Shown: positions 1-5,089 of the stretch, one piece after another
How positions within the stretch are numbered: position 1 is the first letter of the stretch
How the letters are laid out: the number at the start of each line of letters is the position of its first letter
NCBI GenBank assembly: GCA_030054295.1
Contig: JASGCE010000001.1
Span: 1-54,419 of the forward strand
Source: Minisyncoccota bacterium
GTDB lineage: Bacteria > Pseudomonadota > Alphaproteobacteria > Elsterales > Elsteraceae
Direction: 5' to 3'
DNA: 54,419 nt
Position numbers and translations under genes: made by a program
The notes under the pieces: model-generated
Seen by the model: only the letters and a program-made list of their open reading frames with translations
What the model was told of the DNA's origin: nothing
The model's database searches: none

Positions 1-55
1 AGGTCGCAATCGGGTTGATCAATTTGAAGAACTCAGCGTCATTCGGTGCTTGTGC
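1..55. repeat. Terminal direct repeat, copy 1 (circular-assembly overlap)
   Basis: These 55 bases are identical to the last 55 of the window. A reading frame crosses the joint without interruption (the holin-like gene), so the molecule is circular or circularly permuted. The repeat is most simply the overlap left by an assembler rather than a biological terminal repeat. Confidence 0.9.
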
Positions 56-181
56 ATCAATCGGTTGAGTTACAAAAATAAGAGAGTAGAGAACCGCAAC
101 AATGATAATCAACAACGTCACCGCAAGAGTAATCCCAACGATAAATCGAAGTAACGTATCTAATTGAGGATCTACTCGCAC
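1..181 (-). CDS. Holin-like two-TM membrane protein, N-terminal part (continues at 54364)
   Basis: Joined across the circular junction (181 to 1, then 54364 to 54303), this is an 80-residue protein. The GTG start at 181 has GAGG eight bases upstream. Two hydrophobic segments are visible, about residues 12-37 (FIVGITLAV...LIFV) and 53-72 (LINPIATFLVGTLSGIMIG), with a short linker and a charged tail HSKDNE. Small two-TM proteins next to the terminase genes are often class II holins, as T7 gp17.5 is, so a role in inner-membrane permeabilisation is inferred. The start overlaps the lipoprotein stop by 10 bases. The stop overlaps the next ATG as ATGA, so translation is probably coupled. It could instead be another small membrane protein. 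Confidence 0.72.
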   Translation of the reverse strand, partial: MRVDPQLDTLLRFIVGITLAVTLLIIIVAVLYSLIFVTQPIDAQAPNDAEFFKLINPIAT

Positions 182-351
182 TTTGATTGCCTCAGCGTCA
201 TTTCGGTACAAGATCCATCAGCAGAGCATATCGGCGGCAAACAAGCCTCTGTTCCCCAGTTGGCTGGATCTTGGCAAGGATACCGATACCGGCTCTCGCA
301 CCCGACCAAGCCAACCAAGGTTATGACAAGCAGCCTAATCCCGATAGCCAC
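172..351 (-). CDS. Small cysteine-rich phage lipoprotein
   Basis: 59 residues from a GTG start at 351 with AGGAG seven bases upstream. A longer upstream reading of this frame lacks such a site and overlaps the previous gene more. The N-terminus is a short lipoprotein signal (RLLVITLVGLVGC), with lipobox LVGC placing the lipidated cysteine at residue 18. The mature part has five more cysteines, with motifs YRYPCQDPANW and CLPPICSADGSC, so disulfides in the periplasm are likely. Proteins of this type recur beside terminase genes in environmental phages. Function is not established. An Rz1-like spanin or a receptor-masking lipoprotein are both possible. It overlaps the genes on both sides. Confidence 0.75.
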   Translation of the reverse strand: MAIGIRLLVITLVGLVGCESRYRYPCQDPANWGTEACLPPICSADGSCTEMTLRQSKCE

Positions 352-514
352 CGCCCTTCTCCTTATACTTCTTGGCCAGCAACTGCGCCTTACGCGCACT
401 CCACTGCCCAGCACCCGTACCCTGCGTCGCCTGCGCCTTGATCTGCTGGTACAGGGACTTACGCATCTCAGGCTTGGTGTAATTACCAGCCGCGTTCACC
501 TTCGATTTTGCCAT
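335..514 (-). CDS. Small basic conserved phage protein, first gene of the late arm
   Basis: 59 residues beginning MAKSKVNAAGNYTKPEMRK and ending QWSARKAQLLAKKYKEKGG plus YRD, so strongly basic. A strong ribosome site (GGAGGG) sits just upstream of the ATG at 514. Short proteins with the same NYTKP...MRK...GQWSARKAQ pattern are widespread in environmental tailed phages near terminase or capsid genes. Their function is unknown. It is the first leftward gene after the gene-free stretch 515-758, so the late transcript probably starts upstream of it. Its 3' end overlaps the lipoprotein gene by 17 bases. Confidence 0.8.
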   Translation of the reverse strand: MAKSKVNAAGNYTKPEMRKSLYQQIKAQATQGTGAGQWSARKAQLLAKKYKEKGGGYRD

Positions 515-526
515 ACACCCTCCGCA

Positions 527-540
527 GTTACCTAAGTAAA
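527..540. promoter_or_regulatory. Degenerate operator-like site at head of late arm
   Basis: GTTACCTAAGTAAA matches 11 of 14 positions of the perfect operators at 7246 and 7305 (TTTACCTTGGTAAA). It lies 13 bases before the first late ATG (514, - strand), where a bound repressor could block late transcription or initiation. This is inference from similarity only. Confidence 0.3.
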
Positions 541-552
541 TAACATGGCAGC

Positions 553-585
553 GGGGGTTAGGGTACCCCCCGGGGGTCTTTTTTT
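553..585 (+). terminator. Stacked GC hairpins followed by T7 run
   Basis: GGGGGT (553-558) can pair with ACCCCC (565-570). The same ACCCCC can instead pair with GGGGGT (572-577), which is followed by C and seven Ts (579-585). The second hairpin plus T run looks like an intrinsic terminator for rightward transcription. The first, mutually exclusive hairpin would act against it. No rightward gene is upstream, so it may protect the late arm from antisense transcription or insulate the origin region. Confidence 0.45.
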
Positions 586-679
586 AAAGAAATTTGAGGT
601 TTATGCCGATTTGGGGCATTAACACCTACCATGGGACCCAACGCCTATTAGCAGGGGGGGTGCCTCCCCACCTCTCAGG

Positions 680-756
680 TTATCCACAGGCTATCCACAG
701 GGAAACCGGGGTTATCCACAGGATACGCACAGGCAGCGCACAGAGTTATGCACAGG
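680..756. other. Candidate replication origin: phased 11-bp DnaA-box-like repeats
   Basis: Units of TTATCCACAGG or variants start at 680, 691, 712, 723, 734 and 746, mostly 11 or 21-22 bases apart, so on one face of the helix. Those at 680, 712 and 746 match the DnaA box TTATNCACA perfectly. The one at 691 has one mismatch, and 723 and 734 are degenerate. Phased DnaA boxes are typical of chromosomal and plasmid origins. The phage encodes no polymerase, so host DnaA-dependent initiation here is a reasonable inference. The stretch 515-758 has no gene besides this array and the hairpins at 553-585. Confidence 0.6.
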
Positions 757-758
757 GC

Positions 759-959
759 TTAAAGCGGACGGAGACGGCGCCTGAGGCGGTCTGGCTTAGG
801 GGTCAGTGTCTGTGGGTGCAGCCAGCCCTGAGGCGTCTCGGTCCATCCTATGATGCGCAGGACCTCTGGCGTGCGGCAGACGTGGTCGCGCTTATGGGTG
901 CGGATGCCATCGGGTGTGGCGAACAGTTTCCCGCAGGTCTTACAGCGTCTGGACTTCAT
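759..959 (-). CDS. Single C2H2 zinc-finger protein
   Basis: 66 residues. The N-terminus contains C6-x2-C9-x3-F13-x5-I19-x2-H22-x3-H26, an exact fit to the classical CX2CX12HX3H zinc finger including the aromatic and aliphatic core positions. The rest (GWTETPQGWLHP and a basic arginine-rich tail) could add nucleic-acid contacts. It is probably a small nucleic-acid- or protein-binding early factor. It is the last gene of the leftward operon 1778-759 and stops just before the origin-like repeats. The ribosome site is weak, so it may depend on the upstream gene, 21 bases away. Confidence 0.65.
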   Translation of the reverse strand: MKSRRCKTCGKLFATPDGIRTHKRDHVCRTPEVLRIIGWTETPQGWLHPQTLTPKPDRLRRRLRPL

Positions 960-980
960 CAGGATGCCGGCTTCCCGGGC

Positions 981-1256
981 TTAGTAACTCTTGCGAGGTC
1001 CGCGTCTCGGTTCGCTCTGGATCTCGCTGACTTCGGCGTCTTCGGGATCGACCTTGTTGTTCCACAGGATGCTGCCGACAGATCCATCCAAGATGTCATG
1101 CGCGATGGACTCAGGGTCGCGCCTGATTCCCTCTCTCTCATAAGCCTCTACCTCTTCGCGCATCGAGTCCGCGCTAACGGTTGCGACGCCGAGGTGCTTA
1201 CCGTTCTTGTGCGTGACGTTCCACGCACGGTCAACGAACTTGTATTGCTTTGCCAT
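981..1256 (-). CDS. Hypothetical acidic early protein
   Basis: 91 residues (MAKQYKFVDRAW...). The ATG at 1256 is preferred over the one at 1262 because AAGGA lies six bases before it. The sequence is mixed charged and soluble, with an acidic middle (DPEDAEVSEIQSE) and a basic tail (PRRGPRKSY). I do not recognise a family. It lies in the leftward early operon. The 106 bases before it hold only an inverted repeat GCCGGC...GCCGGC. Confidence 0.6.
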   Translation of the reverse strand: MAKQYKFVDRAWNVTHKNGKHLGVATVSADSMREEVEAYEREGIRRDPESIAHDILDGSVGSILWNNKVDPEDAEVSEIQSEPRRGPRKSY

Positions 1257-1362
1257 ATGCATTCCTTGTCAGTTGCCGGCTCGCGTCTACCTAGCCGGCG
1301 TAGGTAAGTGGGTGCCCGGACGCGTCGAGTGGGCGCAGGGTGAGGTAGTGGCGCGCCCAGTG

Positions 1363-1584
1363 TCAGTCGATCATAGCCGCGGTCGGTCGCGGGGTGAACT
1401 GCTTCAGGAGTTCGAGTACCTCGCGCTCGGCGGCTTCCTTTGTCTGGTGGCGATCGGTGCTCGCTACGGTGCGCATGCCGCGGCGTACGGTTCCCCGCCA
1501 GTAGGGCGCGCTCGGCTTAGGGTTTGACGAGAAGAGGTCCATGTCGAACGCCTCGAAGACGTCGACGGTGTATTGGGCGCTCAT
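1363..1584 (-). CDS. Hypothetical early protein
   Basis: 73 residues starting MSAQYTVDVFEAFDMDLF. The start at 1584 is fixed by an ATGA overlap with the upstream gene and a GAGGTGG ribosome site. The C-terminal part (HQTKEAAEREVLELLKQF) looks helical and amphipathic. No family recognised. It is translationally coupled to the gene ending at 1581. Confidence 0.62.
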   Translation of the reverse strand: MSAQYTVDVFEAFDMDLFSSNPKPSAPYWRGTVRRGMRTVASTDRHQTKEAAEREVLELLKQFTPRPTAAMID

Positions 1585-1778
1585 GCTGCCACCTCGATCG
1601 CAGGGTTGATCCAATCGCAGATCTGCCGCGGGCAGAAGCCGTTGCGCTGCTGGACGCCCTGAGTGGTGCTGGCGAGGTGCGCATACACGCTGCCGTCGTC
1701 ACGCACGCTACCCAGCGACAGAACGCGCCAAGTCTGGCCGTCGTGTTGAATGATGTCGTCGACTTTGATCTGGCTCAT
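1581..1778 (-). CDS. Hypothetical early protein, first gene of leftward operon
   Basis: 65 residues (MSQIKVDDIIQHDGQTWRVL...). The opening resembles small beta-barrel phage proteins with a D-x-I-x-x-x-G-x-x-W-x-V pattern, but no function can be named. GGAG lies upstream of the ATG. The leader shares the string TTATCGGAGA with several rightward early genes. A divergent sigma70-like promoter (1821-1848) drives it. Confidence 0.65.
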   Translation of the reverse strand: MSQIKVDDIIQHDGQTWRVLSLGSVRDDGSVYAHLASTTQGVQQRNGFCPRQICDWINPAIEVAA

Positions 1779-1790
1779 AACTGATCTCCG

Positions 1791-1804
1791 ATAACATAGG
1801 TAAA
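1791..1804. promoter_or_regulatory. Degenerate operator-like half site
   Basis: The 14-mer ending GGTAAA matches 10 of 14 positions of the Cro-type operator seen at 7246 and 7305. It lies in the leader of the leftward operon, between the promoter at 1821-1848 and the ATG at 1778. The half GGTAAA is perfect and the other half is poor. Confidence 0.25.
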
Positions 1805-1820
1805 CTCGAGTCTCTGCGCG

Positions 1821-1848
1821 ATTCTAGCACTTACGCGACTGGCGTCAA
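1821..1848 (-). promoter_or_regulatory. Leftward sigma70-like promoter
   Basis: On the - strand, TTGACG (1848-1843), a 16-base spacer, then TAGAAT (1826-1821). The decamer CGTAAGTGCT occurs twice, once just before the -35 and once overlapping the -10. It is divergent from the rightward promoter at 1884 and would serve the operon 1778-759. Confidence 0.65.
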
Positions 1849-1883
1849 GCACTTACGTACAAAAATCTTTTTTACGAAAAGTG

Positions 1884-1911
1884 TTGACACAGGCAGGAAC
1901 TGCCCTAGAAT
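1884..1911 (+). promoter_or_regulatory. Rightward early promoter P1 with palindromic spacer
   Basis: TTGACA (1884-1889), 16 bases, TAGAAT (1906-1911). The spacer holds the palindrome GGCAG-GAA-CTGCC. It belongs to a four-member promoter family (see 5547, 6144, 6525) sharing GTGTTGACA upstream and a TATCGGAGA-type ribosome site about 40 bases downstream. It drives the genes from 1950. Confidence 0.75.
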
Positions 1912-1949
1912 ACGCATATCGACTATCCAATCTGTTATCGGAGACCTAT

Positions 1950-2258
1950 ATGAACGCAGTCGCTCAAGTCATCCAGTTCCCCGCCGCTGATGCCGATCGC
2001 CTCGGTCAGTTGGCTGCCCAGATCGCCGACCTGCAGGCGCAGTACGATTCGATCGCTGACGCCTTCCGCACCCGCGGTCAAGGTCGCTTCGAGGGTTCCA
2101 TGTTCGCCGTCACGGTCAGCGATGAGACGCTGGTCCAGACCTTCGACACGAAGGCGGCCAAGGCCAAGTTGATCGAGGCCGGTGTGAGCCAGCAGTGGAT
2201 CGACGGCAACGTGAAGATCAGCGTCCGCAAGGCCGCGGTCAAGGTGGGTGCGCGATGA
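1950..2258 (+). CDS. Conserved small early phage protein
   Basis: 102 residues. The ATG at 1950 follows TATCGGAGA. An in-frame upstream start at 1881 lies before the promoter and is rejected. An N-terminal helix LGQLAAQIADLQAQYDSIAD precedes GRFEGSMFAVTVS, a layout seen in short early proteins of many temperate and lytic phages that pair a coiled coil with a small beta domain. The function of that group is not known. First gene of the P1 transcript, joined by ATGA to the next. Confidence 0.72.
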   Translation: MNAVAQVIQFPAADADRLGQLAAQIADLQAQYDSIADAFRTRGQGRFEGSMFAVTVSDETLVQTFDTKAAKAKLIEAGVSQQWIDGNVKISVRKAAVKVGAR

Positions 2259-2515
2259 AAGTCACGTTCGCGGTACATACCCATGACAGAGGCACGATTG
2301 ATCTGGTGCAAAGCACTGTGAAGGGTAACAAGCCCAGTGATGCTGACTGGGAGCGAGCAGCACTGTCAGCAATGAAAGAGTTGGACGAGCAGACGGGCCG
2401 GAATCTTTACGGTGCGGACCCGACGCAACATCGTTGGGTAAGGAACTACTCGATCTCGTATGTATTTAAGGGTTGGGTTGAGTTTGAAGAACTCGCCCCA
2501 TCGGATTTGGGCTAG
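2255..2515 (+). CDS. Hypothetical early protein
   Basis: 86 residues from the ATG at 2255, which overlaps the preceding TGA (ATGA). Begins MKVTFAVHTHDRGTIDLV. Mixed alpha/beta composition, soluble and acidic at the end. I recognise no family. Confidence 0.62.
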   Translation: MKVTFAVHTHDRGTIDLVQSTVKGNKPSDADWERAALSAMKELDEQTGRNLYGADPTQHRWVRNYSISYVFKGWVEFEELAPSDLG

Positions 2516-2529
2516 GAATCGGAGGTTAT

Positions 2530-2745
2530 ATGACTGCTATCCCCCAGAAGCGCGAGGATGAGTTCCAGCGCCTGAGCGAGGACTTCTACCGGGCGCGTGG
2601 CATGGACCCCCGGGGCGACGACGCTCTGGTGTTCCTGATGGGTCAGGCCTACCTGCTGGGCAAGTCTGACGGCATGGACCGCGGCGCTGAGGTGTGGCGC
2701 AAGGCCTTTGAGGAAATGGCGAAGGCCTACAGGGAGGCGCCATGA
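2530..2745 (+). CDS. Hypothetical early protein, helical
   Basis: 71 residues with a good ribosome site (GGAGG) before the ATG. The sequence (MTAIPQKREDEFQRLSEDFY...) is almost all predicted helix and charged. No function recognised. The stop overlaps the next ATG by four bases. Confidence 0.62.
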   Translation: MTAIPQKREDEFQRLSEDFYRARGMDPRGDDALVFLMGQAYLLGKSDGMDRGAEVWRKAFEEMAKAYREAP

Positions 2746-2981
2746 CCCCCGGCACAGTCTTCGAGCACAAGCACTGGCGCGACCTGAAAGGCATGCCCCT
2801 GCTGTGCAAAGTGTTGGCTGTACGCAACGGCGTCGTCTACTGGGGCGAGTGGGAGCAACCCGCGGTCGCCCGACGCAGTCACTACTGGTTTGAACTATCG
2901 GAGGCCGGCAAGTACGTCGGTCAGGTTCTGGAGGGTGACCATCCCGGTCGCCCTGTGTTGCCCGAAGGGGCAGGAGGTTGA
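2742..2981 (+). CDS. Hypothetical early protein
   Basis: 79 residues. The opening MTPGTVFEHKHWRDLKGMP and WGEWEQP...YWFELSEAGKYV suggest a small beta-rich domain, comparable to the short proteins encoded next to phage replication genes. No named family. Overlaps the previous gene by four bases. Confidence 0.62.
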   Translation: MTPGTVFEHKHWRDLKGMPLLCKVLAVRNGVVYWGEWEQPAVARRSHYWFELSEAGKYVGQVLEGDHPGRPVLPEGAGG

Positions 2982-2982
2982 G

Positions 2983-3267
2983 ATGAGCGTAAGAAGTCCG
3001 GGTCCTTGGTATCTGGCCCCAGAGAAGGCTATAGGCGTAGACGGCACCCCTGTCTCCCTTGTCGTTGATGCGCAGGAACAGCCCGTAGCCAACTGTGGCT
3101 CTGGTGATATCGGTGAGTTGAATGCGCAGTTAGTTGCCTGTGCGCCCTTACTGTTATCGGTAGTACGTGCTGTTTACAGTGAGGTAGATACCCCTGCGTC
3201 TGAGTGGCATTCCAAGTGGGTGCGGGATGCTGAGGTGCTCTTGGGTCATCTTGGGGAGTTGCCATGA
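2983..3267 (+). CDS. Hypothetical early protein
   Basis: 94 residues from the ATG at 2983 with AGGAGG upstream. The opening SPGPWYLAPEKAIGVDG and the later IGELNAQLVACAPLLLSVV follow the pattern of short phage proteins with a GPW...A.....NA.L.A.AP.LL layout. This is widespread in phage early regions and of unknown function. Overlaps the next gene by four bases. Confidence 0.68.
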   Translation: MSVRSPGPWYLAPEKAIGVDGTPVSLVVDAQEQPVANCGSGDIGELNAQLVACAPLLLSVVRAVYSEVDTPASEWHSKWVRDAEVLLGHLGELP

Positions 3268-3479
3268 CACCTGAGGAGTTCAGGGGTGTGCTTTTGTCCT
3301 GTGAATTGCGGCAGATTGATGCTGCTTGGCTCTGTGGGGTTCACCCTAGGCAGGTACGTGCTTGGGTGAATGGTGAGTACCCTGTTCCTCAGTACGCCTC
3401 TCTATTGCTCTCTGCTTACGCTGAGGGGCATCTCTCACCTAAGTGGTTGGCTTCTCGGATTAAGGTTCCACCACCCTAG
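3264..3479 (+). CDS. Small helix-turn-helix DNA-binding protein
   Basis: 71 residues. Residues 13-38 (LRQIDAAWLCGVHPRQVRAW...) fit a helix-turn-helix of the XRE/Cro type: the first helix, a G-V turn, then a recognition helix ending RAWVNGE. It is probably a transcription regulator or an origin-associated DNA-binding protein. The gene is followed at once by DNA with an operator-like sequence and two DnaA-box-like repeats (3484-3528), a plausible target, though this is inference. Confidence 0.6.
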   Translation: MTPEEFRGVLLSCELRQIDAAWLCGVHPRQVRAWVNGEYPVPQYASLLLSAYAEGHLSPKWLASRIKVPPP

Positions 3480-3483
3480 TCAA

Positions 3484-3528
3484 TTTACCTTGGGTTTGGT
3501 GTGAAGTTATCCACAGGTTGTTCACAGG
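3484..3528. promoter_or_regulatory. Operator-like site plus two tandem 11-bp DnaA-box-like repeats
   Basis: TTTACCTTGG (3484-3493) equals the first ten bases of the Cro-type operator. It is followed by TTATCCACAGG (3507-3517) and TTGTTCACAGG (3518-3528), abutting copies of the 11-mer found at 680-756. A weak promoter TTCACA-16-TAGGAA could start within the second copy and serve the gene at 3584. It may be a secondary origin or a DnaA-regulated promoter. Confidence 0.4.
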
Positions 3529-3583
3529 CATCTGGTGTGGTTTAGGAACAACAGTATTTATTGGCGAATAGGAGTTTTGTGCA

Positions 3584-3805
3584 ATGAAACGTTTTTCGGA
3601 TGAAGAGTTGGATCGGCGGGCGGCTTCGGCCCTACGTCTGATCATCAGCGAGGTGGCAAGCCTTCCTGAGGTTGAGCAGTACAACGGGCCTCGGTCGACG
3701 GCTGGAGCCGCGGCTTTGGTCGTTGGGGTTGTGGTCGAGGCGTGCCGAAAAGAGGCGATCCGCCTGAACGAAATCGAGTCACGCATGATGGAGGGGATGC
3801 AATGA
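3584..3805 (+). CDS. Hypothetical early protein
   Basis: 73 residues with TAGGAG upstream of the ATG. Helical, with an alanine/valine-rich middle (TAGAAALVVGVVVEAC) that is probably a buried helix rather than a membrane span. It resembles the next protein in length and in its E..ALR(A)LASVV-like opening, so the two may be diverged relatives. Its stop overlaps the next start (ATGA). Confidence 0.6.
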   Translation: MKRFSDEELDRRAASALRLIISEVASLPEVEQYNGPRSTAGAAALVVGVVVEACRKEAIRLNEIESRMMEGMQ

Positions 3806-4038
3806 TCACCGAAGAGACTATCCGTGAGTGTGAGACGAAGGCCCTGCAGGCTTTGGCGTCTGTGGTCTATGACCTGGCGGGTCCGCCTATCGAGGGTGAG
3901 ACCAGCGACGAGCGGGTTGAGCGGTTCAACCTTGCCGGCCGGTTCCTGTACGACATGCTTCTGCAGATGGCTCAGTCCCGGGCTGCCTTGATGGTCGCCG
4001 CGGAGCAGGCTGAGGCTACCGTATCGGTGAAGCAGTGA
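3802..4038 (+). CDS. Hypothetical early protein
   Basis: 78 residues from the ATG at 3802. Mostly helical (ETKALQALASVVYDLAG...). Coupled by ATGA to the previous gene and by GTGA to the next. No family recognised. Confidence 0.6.
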   Translation: MITEETIRECETKALQALASVVYDLAGPPIEGETSDERVERFNLAGRFLYDMLLQMAQSRAALMVAAEQAEATVSVKQ

Positions 4039-4244
4039 GGGTCGATGCCGAAACCATGGCCAAGGAGTTCTACGAGGCCCGCAACCCTTCGATGAGGTGG
4101 TCGGCCTTGGCGTGGTGGGAAAAGATGCATATGGCCGTTCTGGCTGAGCGGGAAGCCTGCGCCGCGGTGTGCGATGCCATCACATGGTCCGAGGAGGGCA
4201 AGTTCTTCGCTCAGGCTATCCGTCGGCGGAATGAGCGATCGTGA
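4035..4244 (+). CDS. Hypothetical early protein
   Basis: 69 residues from a GTG at 4035 that overlaps the previous stop (GTGA). An ATG at 4056 is an alternative. The C-terminal part (MAVLAEREACAAVCDAI...) has the AEREACA(A)VC(D/E) pattern common in short phage early proteins of unknown function. Coupled by GTGA to the small membrane gene. Confidence 0.62.
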   Translation: MRVDAETMAKEFYEARNPSMRWSALAWWEKMHMAVLAEREACAAVCDAITWSEEGKFFAQAIRRRNERS

Positions 4245-4467
4245 ACACCATCGTGGGTGTAGTGGTCGCTGTCGTCTCCGCGGTGATCGTCATCATCTGG
4301 CTTGTCTTCGAGAGAGACTGACGGGCAGCCTTGCGGCGCTCATGGCGCTGATGCGCCTTGTGATATCCGCAGGGCCGCCCACCAGACGTCTCGACGCCAC
4401 ATAACGGGCACCGACGTTTGATTTCACGTTCCCAACTGGTGGGAAATTCTGGATTGTTAAAGAGCAC
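4216..4467 (-). CDS. Possible CxxC...CxxH zinc-binding protein (competes with 4241-4321)
   Basis: 83-codon leftward frame from a GTG at 4467. Residues about 20-36 read CPLCGVETSGGRPCGYH, a C-x2-C-x9-C-x2-H metal-site pattern, followed by a basic helix HKAHQRHERRKAARQ. That layout occurs in small phage zinc proteins. The C-terminal third is antisense to the rightward genes ending at 4244 and 4321 and is low in complexity. The ribosome site is weak. Either this or the 26-residue gene may be spurious. Confidence 0.35.
   Translation of the reverse strand: MLFNNPEFPTSWEREIKRRCPLCGVETSGGRPCGYHKAHQRHERRKAARQSLSKTSQMMTITAETTATTTPTMVFTIAHSADG
4241..4321 (+). CDS. 26-residue single-TM small protein
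   Basis: GTG start at 4241 overlapping the preceding TGA. The product is MNTIVGVVVAVVSAVIVIIW plus LVFERD, one membrane helix of about 20 residues and a charged tail. It is the last rightward gene before the terminator at 4504. It is supported by the coupled start and the clear membrane segment. Its small size and overlap with an opposite-strand frame lower confidence. Confidence 0.45.
   Translation: MNTIVGVVVAVVSAVIVIIWLVFERD
4429..4466 (-). promoter_or_regulatory. nut-like element: boxA plus boxB-type hairpin
   Basis: On the - strand the sequence reads TGCTCTTTAACA (4466-4455), identical to the rRNA-operon boxA core. After nine bases comes TTCCCA-CCAGT-TGGGAA (4445-4429), a six-bp stem with a five-base loop. 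That is the order and spacing of lambda nut sites. It lies downstream of the leftward gene 4513-5061 and its terminator. No N-like protein is recognised. Confidence 0.4.
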
Positions 4468-4503
4468 GTAAGGCCTGTAGTTTAGCGTGAAAATGTGCGA
4501 AAA

Positions 4504-4526
4504 GCACTATTTTTATAGGCTTTTTT
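4504..4526 (+). terminator. Intrinsic terminator of the P1 operon, possibly bidirectional
   Basis: GC-A-CTAT (4504-4510), loop TTTT, ATAG-GC (4515-4520), then six Ts (4521-4526). It ends the rightward early transcript. On the other strand the hairpin is followed by four Ts and overlaps the end of the leftward gene 4513-5061. Confidence 0.6.
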
Positions 4527-5061
4527 GCATTCTGGCCTTCAATCGATTGACCCCGCGGTCACCCCAAACCTGCATCACCATCGATCGCAAGTGCGGGTCA
4601 CCGTACACCTTCGTCGCATCGGCCGCGGCAATCTTCTCAGCCAACTTCTCGCGAAACGCCGACATGCGCTCGGTGTAAGCCTCGTCGTATCGGTTGATCG
4701 TGATGCGAGCGAGCACGGCATCCATCATGCGCAGGTCACCGATCGGGTCCTGCGTGAACTCACGCCAGAATCGCTCTGACTGCGAGTCGTGGAATTCGTG
4801 ACGGGCTGTATCCGCCGCTACCTGCTCGCGAGTCTTTTTCGGCTTTTCACCGGGTGCAGGTTTGGCAACACGAAGATCGAATAAACCCTGCCACTGGTTT
4901 GCGATCGATTGGTCGACAACTTCGGCTTGGCTGTCACCGTACGAGGTGAGTTTGATTTTCATCGCGTGTTCGCTGGCAGGCTTGATCGGCTTCTTGATGG
5001 CCTTTCGGTAAGCGACCCAGCGATCCCATGCTTCCTGATTCAGTTCGTTTTCGATAGACAT
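4513..5061 (-). CDS. Replication-protein C-terminal-domain-like protein
   Basis: 182 residues from the ATG at 5061 with AGGAGG upstream; the in-frame start at 5103 lacks such a site. Residues about 7-62 (NQEAWDRWVAYRKAIKKPIK ... VVDQSIANQWQGLF) match the conserved ending of many phage replisome-organiser and DnaT-like proteins (W-x-W-x-x-Y-R...KPIKP...SIANGWQGLF). There it is thought to contact DNA or the replicative helicase loader. Here it stands at the N-terminus of a short protein without the usual winged-helix part. The remainder is helical and charged. It is the only replication-initiation candidate in the genome and lies beside the structured region 5090-5433. Confidence 0.6.
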   Translation of the reverse strand: MSIENELNQEAWDRWVAYRKAIKKPIKPASEHAMKIKLTSYGDSQAEVVDQSIANQWQGLFDLRVAKPAPGEKPKKTREQVAADTARHEFHDSQSERFWREFTQDPIGDLRMMDAVLARITINRYDEAYTERMSAFREKLAEKIAAADATKVYGDPHLRSMVMQVWGDRGVNRLKARMQKSL

Positions 5062-5083
5062 AGTTCCTCCTGATTTAGATAAA
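5055..5083 (+). promoter_or_regulatory. Candidate rightward promoter before structured region
   Basis: TAGACA (5055-5060), 17 bases, GATAAA (5078-5083): five and four matches to the sigma70 hexamers. It overlaps the start of the leftward gene at 5061. It would start an RNA near 5090 that runs into the terminator at 5406. Confidence 0.4.
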
Positions 5084-5089
5084 TAACTA

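Noticed and set aside
1-55. True biological terminal repeat for packaging
   Set aside because: Its length of exactly 55 bases and a gene reading straight through it fit an assembler k-mer overlap better than a phage terminal redundancy.
594-1307. 237-codon rightward open frame
   Set aside because: It lacks a ribosome site and is antisense to two leftward genes with good features (zinc finger, coupled starts). It also runs through the DnaA-box array.
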